From CF-162 sp963667205 (GTDB taxonomy: Bacteria; Chloroflexota; Dehalococcoidia; SM23-28-2; RBG-16-64-32): a stretch of DNA of 64,000 nucleotides. Below, in pieces: positions 34,815-43,798 of the stretch. The position numbers and the translations under genes were made by a program. The stretch lies in the NCBI GenBank assembly GCA_963667205.1, contig OY762959.1, positions 1,984,001 through 2,048,000 on the forward strand, read 5' to 3'. Under the pieces are notes generated by a model, which had not been told where the DNA came from, did not search any database, and saw only the letters and a list, made by a program, of their open reading frames with translations. How positions within the stretch are numbered: the stretch's first letter is position 1; every line of letters begins with the position of its first letter.

Positions 34815-34820
34815 CTCCTC

Positions 34821-35951
34821 ATGCGCATCGTCGTCGCGCCCCAGGAGTACAAGGGCACGCTCACGGCGGAGGAAGCGGCTGCCGCCATCGCCGAAGGCGC
34901 TCGCAGCGCCGCACCCGAGGCGGAGATTGAAGCGCTGGCGATGCCGGACGGCGGCCCGGGCACCGTTCGTGCCGTAGTCTCGATGACCGGCGGCGAGACG
35001 CGCACCTGCAGAGTACAGGGGCCACTTGGCCGGCCTGTCCAGGCGGAGTGGGCGTCTCTGCCGGACGGCACGGCGATAATCGAGATGGCGGTGGCCTCAG
35101 GCTTGACACTGCTCGGCGAAGACGAGCGCGACCCACGCCTCACGACCACCTACGGCGTCGGCGAACTGGTGCTCGAGGCGCTGGACCGCGGGACTCAGCG
35201 GCTGATCATCGGTCTCGGTGGCAGCGCGACGAACGACGGCGGCGTGGGCATGGCCGCGGCGCTCGGTGTTCGTCTGCTGGATGCGAGCGCTGACGAGATC
35301 CCGCCGGGCGGCGCTGCCCTCGATCGTCTCGACCGTATCGATGCCGGTGCTCTGGATCCGCGCCTCGCCGGGACGGAGGTGATCGGCGCGAGCGACGTCA
35401 CGAACCCGCTCTGCGGGCCGGAGGGTGCTTCCCACGTCTACGGTCCGCAGAAAGGCGCGACGCCGGAGGCGGCCGGCGAGCTGGACGCCGCGCTCGAGAA
35501 CTACGCCCGCGTGATCGAGCGCGACCTGAGCGTGACCGTGCGCGACGCTCCGGGCGCGGGCGCGGCCGGCGGCCTCGGCGCGGGGATCATCGCCTTCCTG
35601 GGCGCGCAGATCAGGCCCGGCGTGGACGTCGTCGCCGAAGTCGTGCGCCTGCGCGAGCGGTTGGCGGGGGCCGATCTGGTGATTACCGGCGAGGGCCGCC
35701 TCGATGGCCAGACGCGCTACGGCAAGACGGTGGCGGGCGTCGCCCGGCTGGCTTCGGAGGCAGGCGCTCCCGTCGTCATCGTCCCCGGCGCGCTCGGCCC
35801 GGGCTGGGAGTGGGCGCTGAGCGTCGCCGCTGCGGTGGAGCCGGTTGTCGGCGGGGATCCGGCCGCCCCGCCTGCGCCGTCCGTGGCGGCGAAGAGCTTG
35901 AGCGAAGCGGCGGCGCGCGCGATCAGGAACTGGCTTCCGGCGTCAGGCTGA
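34821..35951 (+). CDS. Glycerate kinase (GlxK/GarK family)
   Basis: A 376-residue two-domain glycerate 2-kinase phosphorylating D-glycerate. The family motifs are RIVVAPQEYKGTLTAEEAA at the start, GLGGSATNDGGVGMAAALG in the nucleotide-binding core, YGPQKGATPE, GAGAAGGLGAG and DLVITGEGRLDGQTRYGKT. The length matches the family. It stands alone, divergent from the zinc-ribbon gene and sharing the regulatory gap with the inverted repeat. Confidence 0.93.
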   Translation: MRIVVAPQEYKGTLTAEEAAAAIAEGARSAAPEAEIEALAMPDGGPGTVRAVVSMTGGETRTCRVQGPLGRPVQAEWASLPDGTAIIEMAVASGLTLLGEDERDPRLTTTYGVGELVLEALDRGTQRLIIGLGGSATNDGGVGMAAALGVRLLDASADEIPPGGAALDRLDRIDAGALDPRLAGTEVIGASDVTNPLCGPEGASHVYGPQKGATPEAAGELDAALENYARVIERDLSVTVRDAPGAGAAGGLGAGIIAFLGAQIRPGVDVVAEVVRLRERLAGADLVITGEGRLDGQTRYGKTVAGVARLASEAGAPVVIVPGALGPGWEWALSVAAAVEPVVGGDPAAPPAPSVAAKSLSEAAARAIRNWLPASG

Positions 35952-35976
35952 TGCGCGCGCGACCCTCAGCCTGACG
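35941..35976. terminator. Bidirectional hairpin at convergent gene ends
   Basis: CGTCAGGCTGA (35941-35951) and TCAGCCTGACG (35966-35976) form an 11-bp stem with a 14-base loop. It spans the stops of the glycerate kinase and the convergent membrane protein. There is no T-run on either strand. Confidence 0.45.
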
Positions 35977-36445
35977 ACTCGTCTCGCGGCTGGAAGAGGT
36001 GCACGAAGACGAGCGCCGCCAGCGCGCCTGATCCGGCGAGCGGCACGACGATGCTCTCGAACGTGAAGTCGCTGGTGACGAGCCAGTGGTAGAGCTGCGA
36101 GGCGGCCAGCGCGCCCATGTGGATCAGCGCCAGGAAGAAGACGGAGCGGTGTTGGGACGGGTCGCGGAAGGCGTAGATGTAGATCGCGGCCAGCGGAATG
36201 CCCTGCCAGCCGAGCGCGAAGCCGCCCAGCGCGCCGTCCAGCTCCAGCTCGCCCTCGCCGGGGAACGCCAGGTGGTTCTCCAGGAAGATGCCGCTGCTGG
36301 TGAACGTCTCCGCAAGGATGCTCACGACCGACCAGGCAGCCAGCATCAGTAGCATCAGCCGCGGCCGCTGCGCCAGCGTGATGAAGGCGTTTCCGCCTTC
36401 GCCGGCCGGCTCCACTCCCGTTGCGGTTCCAGGCGCGTCAGACAT
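35966..36445 (-). CDS. Small integral membrane protein, function unknown
   Basis: A 159-residue protein with four predicted helices (LMLLMLAAWSVVSILAETF, GIPLAAIYIYAF, SVFFLALIHMGALAASQLYH, SIVVPLAGSGALAALVFVHL). The N-terminus is short and soluble. No family is recognised. It lies 10 bp after the metallopeptidase gene and may be co-transcribed with it. Confidence 0.65.
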   Translation of the reverse strand: MSDAPGTATGVEPAGEGGNAFITLAQRPRLMLLMLAAWSVVSILAETFTSSGIFLENHLAFPGEGELELDGALGGFALGWQGIPLAAIYIYAFRDPSQHRSVFFLALIHMGALAASQLYHWLVTSDFTFESIVVPLAGSGALAALVFVHLFQPRDESSG

Positions 36446-36455
36446 TCAGCCCTCC

Positions 36456-36824
36456 TTATCCCATGCCCAGCTCGTGCAGCCGGTCTTCGTCGATGCCCAT
36501 GTAGTGGCCGATTTCGTGAAGCAGCGTCTTGCGGGCCTGCGCCACCATCGCCTCGACCGTCCGGCCCACCCGCTCGTGGCTACGCTGGTAGATGACGATC
36601 AGGTCCGGGGCGACCATCGAGTAGCCGTGTGTGCGGCTCGTCAGTGGCACGCCGAGGTAGGCGCCGAAGAGGTCGGTACCGGGGCGCAGGCGGTGCCGGC
36701 GGCGCTCCGCCGGTGTCGGGGCCCAGCGCACCTGCACGTCCAGGTTCTCGATCGCTTGCTGGAACTCCTCCGGCAGCTCTTCAAGCGCCTGGCTGACGAC
36801 GTCCTGGAACTCGCTGCGCGTCAT
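36456..36824 (-). CDS. Small zinc metallopeptidase (zincin-like, DUF1025 type)
   Basis: A 122-residue protein starting MTRSEFQDVVSQALEELP. The motif LLHEIGHYMGIDE supplies the zinc ligands of the minimal gluzincin-like family, and PDLIVIYQRS precedes it. Members are about 120 residues, so it is complete. A GTG six bases upstream (36830) is the alternative start. The physiological substrate is unknown. Confidence 0.88.
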   Translation of the reverse strand: MTRSEFQDVVSQALEELPEEFQQAIENLDVQVRWAPTPAERRRHRLRPGTDLFGAYLGVPLTSRTHGYSMVAPDLIVIYQRSHERVGRTVEAMVAQARKTLLHEIGHYMGIDEDRLHELGMG

Positions 36825-36897
36825 TCGCACGTTGGCACCATGATAGCCGAACGAGAGACAGGAAACAGGTGGCAGGTGATGATGCGGAGTGCAGGCG

Positions 36898-39084
36898 TTA
36901 GCTGCCGAGAGGCGGAATGTTGATGTACGTCTCGAGGAGGCGGCGCAGCATGGGCGCGACTTCGGCAGAGCCTGACTCGCCAGTCTCGAGTACGCCGAGC
37001 GCCATGAGGCTCGGAGCGCCGCGGTCAGCGTAGGCGACGAAGAAGACGTGGTCGGAGCCTTCCGCCAGGTCTTCGGCGGTGCCGGACTTACCGGCGACGT
37101 CGAGCGGCGTCCCCAGCCACGCCTGGTACGAGGTGCCGCCGGTGCTCTGCGTGACGAGGTAGAGGCCGTGCCGGATCGAGTCCAGCGTTTCCTGTGTGAC
37201 GGGCAGCGGCCTCACGTCCTCCGCCTCGAACTGCTTGACAGCGATGCCGCCGCCGGCCGAGGGCTCGCCGACACGCCAGAGCAGCAGCGGCTTCCGCAGG
37301 ACGCCGCTGTTGGCGATGGCGGAGTAGACGTTGGCGATTTGGATCGGCGTGGCGAGCACGAAGCCCTGGCCGATCGCCATGTTCACGGCGTCACCGCGGA
37401 ACCAGTACTCGCCGACGGTGTCCAGCTTCCAAGCCGGGTCGGGCACGAGGCCGGGCGCCTCGTCCATGCCGATGCCGCTCGGGCTTCCGTATCCGAAGTC
37501 GCGGATGAAGGCCGGGAAGGCGTTCTCATCGATCTCGTCCAGCCGCTTCGCCAAGTCGAAGAAGACCGGGTTGCAGGACGCCATCAGACCCTGCTCCGGC
37601 GTCAGCCAGCCGCGGTCGACGGTCTGCCAGTTCTTCTGCGGGAAGTCCTCGCCCAGGCCGGTCCAGATGGGGACGCAGTGGAACGTCGAGTTGATGGTGT
37701 AGTCGGTCTCCTCGATGCCGGCGGCCATCGTCACCGGCTTGAACGTCGATCCCGGCGGGTACTCGGCGAGGAGCGCGCGGTTGAGGAACGGCAGGTCGGG
37801 GTCGTTGAAGAGGCTGTCCGCCTCCGCCTGCGTCAGGCCGCGGATGAAGGCGTTGGGGTCGAAGCGGGGGTAGGAGGCCATCGCCACGACCGAGTTGTCC
37901 CGCGGATCCATGACGACGATGGCGCCGGGCCGTTCGCCCAGCTCGGTCTCCGCGCGCAGTTGGATTTCGATGTCCAGCGTCAGCCAGATGTCCATGCCCG
38001 GCTGGGACGCGCGCTCGGCAAGGGTCGCGGTGATCGTGCCTGCAGGGCCCACCGTCGCCAGGAGACCGCCCCGCGAGCCGGAGAGCGTTTCGTTGTACTC
38101 ACCCTCGAGGCCACCGGCGCCGATCAGGTCGCCGGGCGCGAAGCCTTCGTCGGCCAGCTCCTCCAGGTGTTCGGGCGTGACCTCCGTCATGTAGCCGACG
38201 ACGTGGGCCGCCACTGATCCGTGCGGATAGAAGCGCTGCGACCCCTCGCGCACGACGACGCCGAGGCTGACCATGTCGCGGAACGTCTGTATCTCGGCGT
38301 CGGTCGTTCCGTAGGCGAGCGTCTTGACGGGGATGAAGTAGTAGGAGGGAAGCGTCGTCTCGACGTGCGTCCGCACTTCCGAATCTGGCAGCTCGAGCGC
38401 TCCGCTCAGGGCGGCGATCGTCGCCTCGTCGTCAGAGACGAGGTCCGGCACGATGCCGATTACCGGCAGGTCGGCGTCGATCGCCAGCGGTTCGCCGTGG
38501 CGGTCGTAGATAGTGCCGCGGCGGGGAACGCGCTGGAAGAAGTTCACGAGCGAAGTGTCGTCCAGCCCGCTGAAGTAGAGTGACGGCGTCCAGACCACGC
38601 GCCACTCTGTGTACTTCTCTGGCAGGCCGGTTGGCTCCTCGGCCGGCACGGTAACTTCTTCGCGCACGAGCGGCATCGCGTTGCTGTCCGGGAAGTCTCC
38701 GAAGAATGAAGTGTGGAACGTCACCTTGAAGGGGACCAGGCTGTCCGCCTCGATCTCGTCCGTGAGCGGATCCATTTCAGTCGCCGTCACCGAGCTGTCG
38801 GCCAGCATCTCGTAGTCGATGCTGGTGATCGTCGCCTCGGCCTTGATTGAGGTGTAGCGGTCGATGAACGTTTGCTTGTCGATCGTCAGGTGGGACTCGG
38901 TGGCGACGAGGCTCCACATGTCTTCGAAGCGGTCATCGGCCCACGCCTGGAGCCAGCGATCGGCGGCCTCTTCGGGCGTGGCGGGGCGCTCCGTCTCCTC
39001 GGGCGCCCCTTCGTTGCCGTCGCAGGCGAGCGCGAACGCACCGAGGAGCGCGATGGCGATCAGGAGCGGTACGCGAAAGAGCAT
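36898..39084 (-). CDS. Penicillin-binding protein, MecA/PBP2 type lipoprotein
   Basis: A 728-residue class B PBP. The N-terminus ends in a lipobox-like ALAC at 18-21, followed by an NTF2-like MecA-N domain (ADRWLQAWADDRFEDMWSL), the PBP dimerisation domain (RRGTIYDRHGEPLA) and the transpeptidase domain. The catalytic motifs are STFK (about 444), SCN (about 500) and KSGT (about 665). It cross-links peptidoglycan outside the cytoplasm. The MecA-like N-domain is usual in low-affinity PBPs but does not prove beta-lactam resistance. No FtsW/RodA partner is adjacent. Confidence 0.92.
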   Translation of the reverse strand: MLFRVPLLIAIALLGAFALACDGNEGAPEETERPATPEEAADRWLQAWADDRFEDMWSLVATESHLTIDKQTFIDRYTSIKAEATITSIDYEMLADSSVTATEMDPLTDEIEADSLVPFKVTFHTSFFGDFPDSNAMPLVREEVTVPAEEPTGLPEKYTEWRVVWTPSLYFSGLDDTSLVNFFQRVPRRGTIYDRHGEPLAIDADLPVIGIVPDLVSDDEATIAALSGALELPDSEVRTHVETTLPSYYFIPVKTLAYGTTDAEIQTFRDMVSLGVVVREGSQRFYPHGSVAAHVVGYMTEVTPEHLEELADEGFAPGDLIGAGGLEGEYNETLSGSRGGLLATVGPAGTITATLAERASQPGMDIWLTLDIEIQLRAETELGERPGAIVVMDPRDNSVVAMASYPRFDPNAFIRGLTQAEADSLFNDPDLPFLNRALLAEYPPGSTFKPVTMAAGIEETDYTINSTFHCVPIWTGLGEDFPQKNWQTVDRGWLTPEQGLMASCNPVFFDLAKRLDEIDENAFPAFIRDFGYGSPSGIGMDEAPGLVPDPAWKLDTVGEYWFRGDAVNMAIGQGFVLATPIQIANVYSAIANSGVLRKPLLLWRVGEPSAGGGIAVKQFEAEDVRPLPVTQETLDSIRHGLYLVTQSTGGTSYQAWLGTPLDVAGKSGTAEDLAEGSDHVFFVAYADRGAPSLMALGVLETGESGSAEVAPMLRRLLETYINIPPLGS

Positions 39085-39216
39085 GCTGGGCCTATCAATC
39101 GATCTTAGCGGCCGAGAACGCCGGCCGCTTCATCAGATAAACGGACGAAGGCAGCTAACGGTTCGCCGTGGCGGTCGTTGTCTACAACGAGTGCTAGCAT
39201 CTGAACAGGCTCTTAC

Positions 39217-40590
39217 GTGATAGATTACGACCTCCAAGACGACGTCCGCCTCCTCAAGAACGACAAGTTCCGCCGCCTTTTGCAGGCACGCTTCGTGGGT
39301 CAGACTGCCCAGAACGCGATGCTCTACGCGCTGCTCATCCTGCTCGTGACGGAGAGCGGCTCATCGATCCACAGCACGCTGCTGATCGTCGCGCTGACGA
39401 TCCCCTCGATCTTCCTCGGCATACCGGGCGGTGCGATCGCTGATCTGCTGCCCCGGCGGTTCACGCTGACGTTGGGATACCTTGGCCGGGCGGGCGTTGC
39501 GGCGGCGCTGTTCTACTACAGCGGCGACCTAGTTTTCATCTACCTGCTCGTCCTCCTGCACTCCTCGATCGGCCAGTTCTTCTCTCCGGCGGAGGCCGCG
39601 ACGGTGCCGGCGATCGTGCGTAAGGACCAGCTTTCGACGGCCAACTCGCTGATGATGCTGAGCCTGATGATGGCCCAGATCGTTGGCATGGTGGTGATGG
39701 CGCCGATCATGATCAAGCTGGTCAGTGCGGACTCGGTGTTCATCGTCTCGGCCGTGCTCTTCGTCGTCGCCACCTACATCGTGGGCTGGCTGGCGAGCGA
39801 CTTCAGCCGCACGCAGGACGAAAAGCCACCGAGCATCGGCTTTGTGGAGGCGATGCGCGAGGGCTTTCAGATCCTGCGCGCGAACCGTCACGCCTACCTG
39901 TCGATCGTCTACCTGACGACGGGGCTCGCGCTGTCCAAGGTGCTGATTATCCTGATGCCGAAGTACACGCGCGATGTGCTGGACATCGCGCCGGAGGATA
40001 CGGTGTACGTGGTGGCGCCGGCGGCGATCGGTGCGGCCGTTGGCCTGGTGATGGTGCCGCTAGTGATCCGGCTGTTCGGCGCCTGGCGGGTCGCGGCGGC
40101 CGCCTTCTTCATCTTTGCCCTGGGCCTCGCCGGGATGGGCCTCGTCGTCTTCGTTCGGGACTTCGTGCAGGACAACTTCGACTTCGGGATCTCGTTCCTG
40201 GAAGACAACTTCAGCGTCGCCTCCGTGATCACGGTGACGATGTTGCTCGCTATCCCGCTGGGCTTCTCATTCACGATCTTGAGCGTGGCGACGCGCGTCG
40301 TCATGAACGAGCAGGCGCCGCAGGAGGCGCAAGGGCGCATCTTCGCTATGCAGATGGCGCTGGGCGACTTCCTGTCGCTCTTGCCACTGCTCCTCGTCGG
40401 CGTAATCGCGGACGTTGTGGGAGTGCGGGCAACGCTGCTGGCGTCGGCGATTAGTGCTCTGGGCGTGGCGGGCTACCTTACGTTCTCGAGGCGGTTCGGG
40501 CCGATGGAGCCGCCGCTGGGACCGCCGGCGCCGCAGTCGCCGCTGCCGGAAACGAGCCCGCCCAGACCGCTGCCGGAGCTCGGGACCTAG
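39217..40590 (+). CDS. MFS transporter (EntS-like exporter)
   Basis: A 457-residue major-facilitator protein with about 12 helices. GIPGGAIADLLPRRFTLTLG is the loop 2-3 motif, and the halves are separated by DFSRTQDEKPPSIGFVEAM. This is the EntS/MFS-3 subgroup of exporters. The C-terminus is Pro-rich. It starts at GTG 39217 with no ribosome-binding site. Substrate unknown. Its TAG stop shares CTAG with a small minus-strand reading frame. Confidence 0.88.
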   Translation: MIDYDLQDDVRLLKNDKFRRLLQARFVGQTAQNAMLYALLILLVTESGSSIHSTLLIVALTIPSIFLGIPGGAIADLLPRRFTLTLGYLGRAGVAAALFYYSGDLVFIYLLVLLHSSIGQFFSPAEAATVPAIVRKDQLSTANSLMMLSLMMAQIVGMVVMAPIMIKLVSADSVFIVSAVLFVVATYIVGWLASDFSRTQDEKPPSIGFVEAMREGFQILRANRHAYLSIVYLTTGLALSKVLIILMPKYTRDVLDIAPEDTVYVVAPAAIGAAVGLVMVPLVIRLFGAWRVAAAAFFIFALGLAGMGLVVFVRDFVQDNFDFGISFLEDNFSVASVITVTMLLAIPLGFSFTILSVATRVVMNEQAPQEAQGRIFAMQMALGDFLSLLPLLLVGVIADVVGVRATLLASAISALGVAGYLTFSRRFGPMEPPLGPPAPQSPLPETSPPRPLPELGT

Positions 40591-40733
40591 GCGGTCGTGT
40601 AGGCCAGCGTCTCTGAACGCTGGCCGGCGGATTGGGGCAGGAAGGTGATCGGGAGCGGTTGGATCTTGGCGAGCAGATAGACGTTGAGCGCCGCGTAGGC
40701 AAGCGGAGCGCCAACGAGTATTAGGCCGAGCAT
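40587..40733 (-). CDS. Candidate 48-residue membrane peptide
   Basis: ATG 40733 to TAG 40587 encodes MLGLILVGAPLAYAALNVY then LLAKIQPLPITFLPQ and a short polar tail. The first 22 residues form one hydrophobic helix. AAAGG lies about 10 bases upstream. It is convergent with the MFS gene and shares the CTAG. There is no homology to call on, so it may not be real. Confidence 0.4.
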   Translation of the reverse strand: MLGLILVGAPLAYAALNVYLLAKIQPLPITFLPQSAGQRSETLAYTTA

Positions 40734-41138
40734 TTTATCGGGGGCCTTTCCAGCGCTCGCCGGCTCTCGGCCTGGTGGCCGGACGACTGCGCAGAATCGC
40801 GGAATCTAAAGGGTGTATACGCCTAGAACGAACCAGAGCGCCATTTCGTTGCGCTGGTCCAACCGGGGCTCCGGGCGCGCGCCGAGGCTGAGCTTCGGAA
40901 GCTTAAACATCGGGAGTACAGACTTCGTTACTTGACAATTCGTTGCAGGTTATTGGGGCGCTCAGGGTGAGGGTTGCCCCTGATCCTGAGCGCCCCAGGG
41001 GAGGGTGCAAGGACGGCCGGCGATCCACATGGGCGAGACGCCCCCGTCCGCACATCATTGCCGCGGTACGATGTGACGGCGGCGTTACCGGGTCGTTACG
41101 CGGAGGTTAAATCGCGGCGGTGCCCCGCCGGCGGAGGG
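40734..41138. other. Non-coding stretch with one strong hairpin
   Basis: No convincing gene is seen in this 405-bp stretch. A 13-bp stem, TGGGGCGCTCAGG (40954-40966) and CCTGAGCGCCCCA (40985-40997), encloses an 18-base loop. It lacks a T-run on either strand. A smaller imperfect hairpin (CCAGAGCGC/GCGCTGG) is near 40830-40860. A TTGACA at 40933 has no matching -10. Confidence 0.5.
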
Positions 41139-42299
41139 CTACCAGTAGTTGATCTCGCCCTGGATCATCGCCCGGGCGATCACGAGCCGCTGCACCTGCG
41201 ACGTGCCTTCGACGATCATCAGCTGCCGGGCGTCGCGGTAGTGGCGCTCCAGCGGGTGGTCCTTCATGTAGCCCTGCGCGCCCAGGATCTGGATCGCGTC
41301 CGAAGCCACTTTGTTCGCCGTCTCAGTGGCGTATGTCTTGGCCATTGAGAGGTAAGGCGCCCACTCGCGCTCGTACTTGCCTTCGTCCACCAGCGAAGCG
41401 GCGTGGTAGACGAGATGCCGCGAGCCCTCGATGGCGATCGCCGCGTCGGCGAGCATGAACTGGATGGCCTGGTGGTTCACCAGCGGCTGGCCGAACGTCT
41501 TGCGCTCACGGGCGTAGTCGAGCGCGTAGGCGATCGCACCCTCGGCGAGACCAAGCCCGCGGGCGCCGACGACCGGGCGGCAGGTGTTCAGCGTCAGCAT
41601 CGCCGTCTTAAAGCCGCGGTCCTCCTCGCCGATGCGCAGGCCGGCCGGCACGCGGCAGTCCTGCAGGACGATGTTCGCCGTCGGCACGCCGATCACGCCC
41701 ATCTTGCGATCGCAGCGGGGCACCGAGAAGCCGGCCGACTCAGTGGGCACGATGAAGGCGCTGATGGCGGACGCCCCGTCTTCGCTGGTCTTAGCGAAGA
41801 AGGCGACGAAGTCGGCGACGTCACCGCCGGAGATAAATACTTTCTCGCCGTTGATCACGTAATCGTCGCCGTCCCTGGCGGCGCGCGACTCCAGCGCCGC
41901 GGCGTCGGAGCCGGTGTTCGGCTCGGTCAGGCAGAAGGCGCCTTTGATCGCGCCGCTCGCTACCTTCGGGAGCCACTCGCGCTTCTGCTCGTCGGAGCCG
42001 CCCAGGTTGATCGGCTGCGTCGAGAGCGCGGAGAGGAGGAGGATCAGCGAGCAGGAGTTGTCATACTTGGCCGTCTCCTCGACGGCGAGCGCCAGCGCCA
42101 GGAAGCCGGCGCCGGAGCCGCCGTACTCCTCGGGGATCGTGAGGCCGAGGAGGCCGGCTTCGGCGAAGACCTGGAAGATGTCCTCCGGGAAGACGCCGCT
42201 CTCGTCCAGCTCGGCGGAGCGCGGCGCGACCTTCTCGCGGGCGATGCGGCGAGAGGTATCGCGGATGAGCTTGTGGGCGTCCGACAGTTCGTAATCCAT
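41139..42299 (-). CDS. Acyl-CoA dehydrogenase (short-chain/butyryl type)
   Basis: A 386-residue acyl-CoA dehydrogenase starting MDYELSDAHKLIRDTSRRI. It has LGLTIPEEYGGSG, FCLTEPNTGSDAAAL and VINGEKVFISGG (flavin and substrate contacts). The C-terminal MIVEGTSQVQRLVIAR contains the catalytic Glu of the short/medium-chain group. GAGGG lies about 9 bp before the start. It catalyses the first step of beta-oxidation with ETF as acceptor. Confidence 0.93.
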   Translation of the reverse strand: MDYELSDAHKLIRDTSRRIAREKVAPRSAELDESGVFPEDIFQVFAEAGLLGLTIPEEYGGSGAGFLALALAVEETAKYDNSCSLILLLSALSTQPINLGGSDEQKREWLPKVASGAIKGAFCLTEPNTGSDAAALESRAARDGDDYVINGEKVFISGGDVADFVAFFAKTSEDGASAISAFIVPTESAGFSVPRCDRKMGVIGVPTANIVLQDCRVPAGLRIGEEDRGFKTAMLTLNTCRPVVGARGLGLAEGAIAYALDYARERKTFGQPLVNHQAIQFMLADAAIAIEGSRHLVYHAASLVDEGKYEREWAPYLSMAKTYATETANKVASDAIQILGAQGYMKDHPLERHYRDARQLMIVEGTSQVQRLVIARAMIQGEINYW

Positions 42300-42339
42300 T
42301 GCGTCCCTCAGTTCTAATGCAGACGAGGGCTATTCTACG

Positions 42340-42603
42340 CTACGGGTTCGTTGGAACGCCGTGGCCTTCCAGGCGCGAGCGCCAGCGGTCTCCCGTGTCC
42401 TCGGCGAACATTGAGGCGATGACGGTCGCTAGCGGGCCATCGGTGGGCGACTCTTTTGCGGCCTGCCACGATCCCTCGTACGCCAGCTCCGGCCGGCCCA
42501 GGCAGACAGCCAGCGCGTGCCACTGCGCGGCGTTCTCGACGGCGATTTCGATCTGGCCCTCGGAGCAGTCGTAGCGCCGGGCGCCGGGATGTCCCTGCTT
42601 CAT
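42340..42603 (-). pseudogene. Remnant of a CaiB/BaiF class III CoA-transferase gene
   Basis: Eighty-seven codons read MKQGHPGARRYDCSEGQIE through QWHALAVCLGRPELAYEG and end RLEGHGVPTNP. This is the C-terminal subdomain of class III CoA transferases (the RYDC-DG motif and G-P-L). Similarity continues upstream of the ATG (AWDG before MKQGHP), and the whole N-terminal two-thirds are missing. A full protein has about 400 residues. It is most likely a truncated gene. Confidence 0.65.
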
Positions 42604-42671
42604 CCCGTCCCATGCTACAGGGCGAGCGCGACGCCTCCTTCGCGGCAGGTGTCTCCGCTCTCGATCCGGGG

Positions 42672-42872
42672 TCAGCTGCCGCTGTCGGGGCAGCCTGCGG
42701 GTGGGTCTAGGGGCAGGTCGCCTGTGAAGCGGAGGATCGCCAGCGCGTCGAGGGCGTCCACGAGCCCATCACAGTTCAGATCTCCGACCAGTATTCCGAA
42801 GAGCGCGGATCCGTCGATCTGCACCTCGACGTTGCGGCGCGTACTCAAGCGGGTGAAAGTGCCGAACGGCAC
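42672..42872 (-). pseudogene. Fragment of a dockerin-like secreted protein
   Basis: Sixty-six codons from GTG 42872 end with GDLNCDGLVDALDALAILRF, a dockerin-type repeat, then GDLPLDPPAGCPDSG. There is no signal peptide. The frame continues upstream (LTASGPDDK before VPFGTF) into the end of the SDR gene. It looks like the 3' end of a larger secreted protein like those at 7472 and 53528. Confidence 0.55.
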
Positions 42873-42895
42873 TTTGTCGTCTGGCCCCGATGCGG

Positions 42896-43708
42896 TCAGC
42901 GCATCACACGGCCGCCGTCGACGTTGATCGTCTGGCCGTGGATGTACGAGCCACCCGGCCCGGCCAGGAACGCGACGACGGCTGCCATCTCATCGGGCGA
43001 GCCCTCGCGGCCCAGCGGGATCGTCGGCATGATGGCGTCGCGGATGGCGCCGGGGCGTATGAAGTCCTGCATGCGGTGCGTGCCGGTCAGGCCGGGGCAG
43101 ACGCAGTTGACGTTGATCTTGTGCTGGGCGAGTTCGGTCGCCAGCACCTGCGTGAAGAGGACCAACCCGGCCTTCGCCACGGCGTAGGAGCCGTACGTCG
43201 GCATCCCCTCGCGGCCCGCGATCGAACCGATGTTGATGATGCGGCCGCCTTCGCCGCCGGCGACGATCGCGTTGCCGACGGCTTTCGTGACGAGGAACGT
43301 GCCGGTGAGGTTCATGTCGATGACGCGGCGCCACTCATCGTCCGGAATCAGCAGGATCGGCACGCGGTCGGCGCCTCGGCTGGACGCCGCGTTGTTGACG
43401 AGGATATCGACGCGGCCCAGCTCGCGCTTCGTCTCGTCGGCCAGGCGCTGTGTGTCGTCGGCGGAGAGCATGTCGGTGACGAGCGGCAGGGCGCGGCGGC
43501 CCAGCTCCCGTATCTCGTCTGCGACCGACTCGACGTCGCGCCAGTCCATCTCTTTCTCTTCGTCCGGGAAGCTGTCGGGCGAGCGCCCGGAGCCGGTGAC
43601 GACGACGTCCGCACCTTCACGGGCGAGGGCGAGGGCGACGTAGCGGCCGATGCCGTTGTAGCGCCCGGCGCCGGTGACGATGGCGACTTTACCTTCGAGA
43701 TCTCCCAT
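42896..43708 (-). CDS. Short-chain dehydrogenase/reductase (SDR)
   Basis: A 270-residue Rossmann-fold NAD(P) oxidoreductase. TGAGRYNGIGR is the dinucleotide motif (with two extra residues compared with TGxxxGIG), followed by LVNNAAS, IINIGSIAG with the catalytic Ser, and YAVAKAG with Tyr and Lys. INVNCVCPGLTGTHRM and INVDGG are the usual closing motifs. It oxidises or reduces a hydroxy/oxo group on an unknown substrate. A TATACT ends 10 bases before the ATG, with no ribosome-binding site. Confidence 0.93.
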   Translation of the reverse strand: MGDLEGKVAIVTGAGRYNGIGRYVALALAREGADVVVTGSGRSPDSFPDEEKEMDWRDVESVADEIRELGRRALPLVTDMLSADDTQRLADETKRELGRVDILVNNAASSRGADRVPILLIPDDEWRRVIDMNLTGTFLVTKAVGNAIVAGGEGGRIINIGSIAGREGMPTYGSYAVAKAGLVLFTQVLATELAQHKINVNCVCPGLTGTHRMQDFIRPGAIRDAIMPTIPLGREGSPDEMAAVVAFLAGPGGSYIHGQTINVDGGRVMR

Positions 43709-43798
43709 GGCAGGCGACAGTATACGAAACGGCGCCGCCTTCTGCTATGATGGCGCCGCCCCGAAATCGGGGCCGCTGAGCCGGAAGGAGCCACGACC

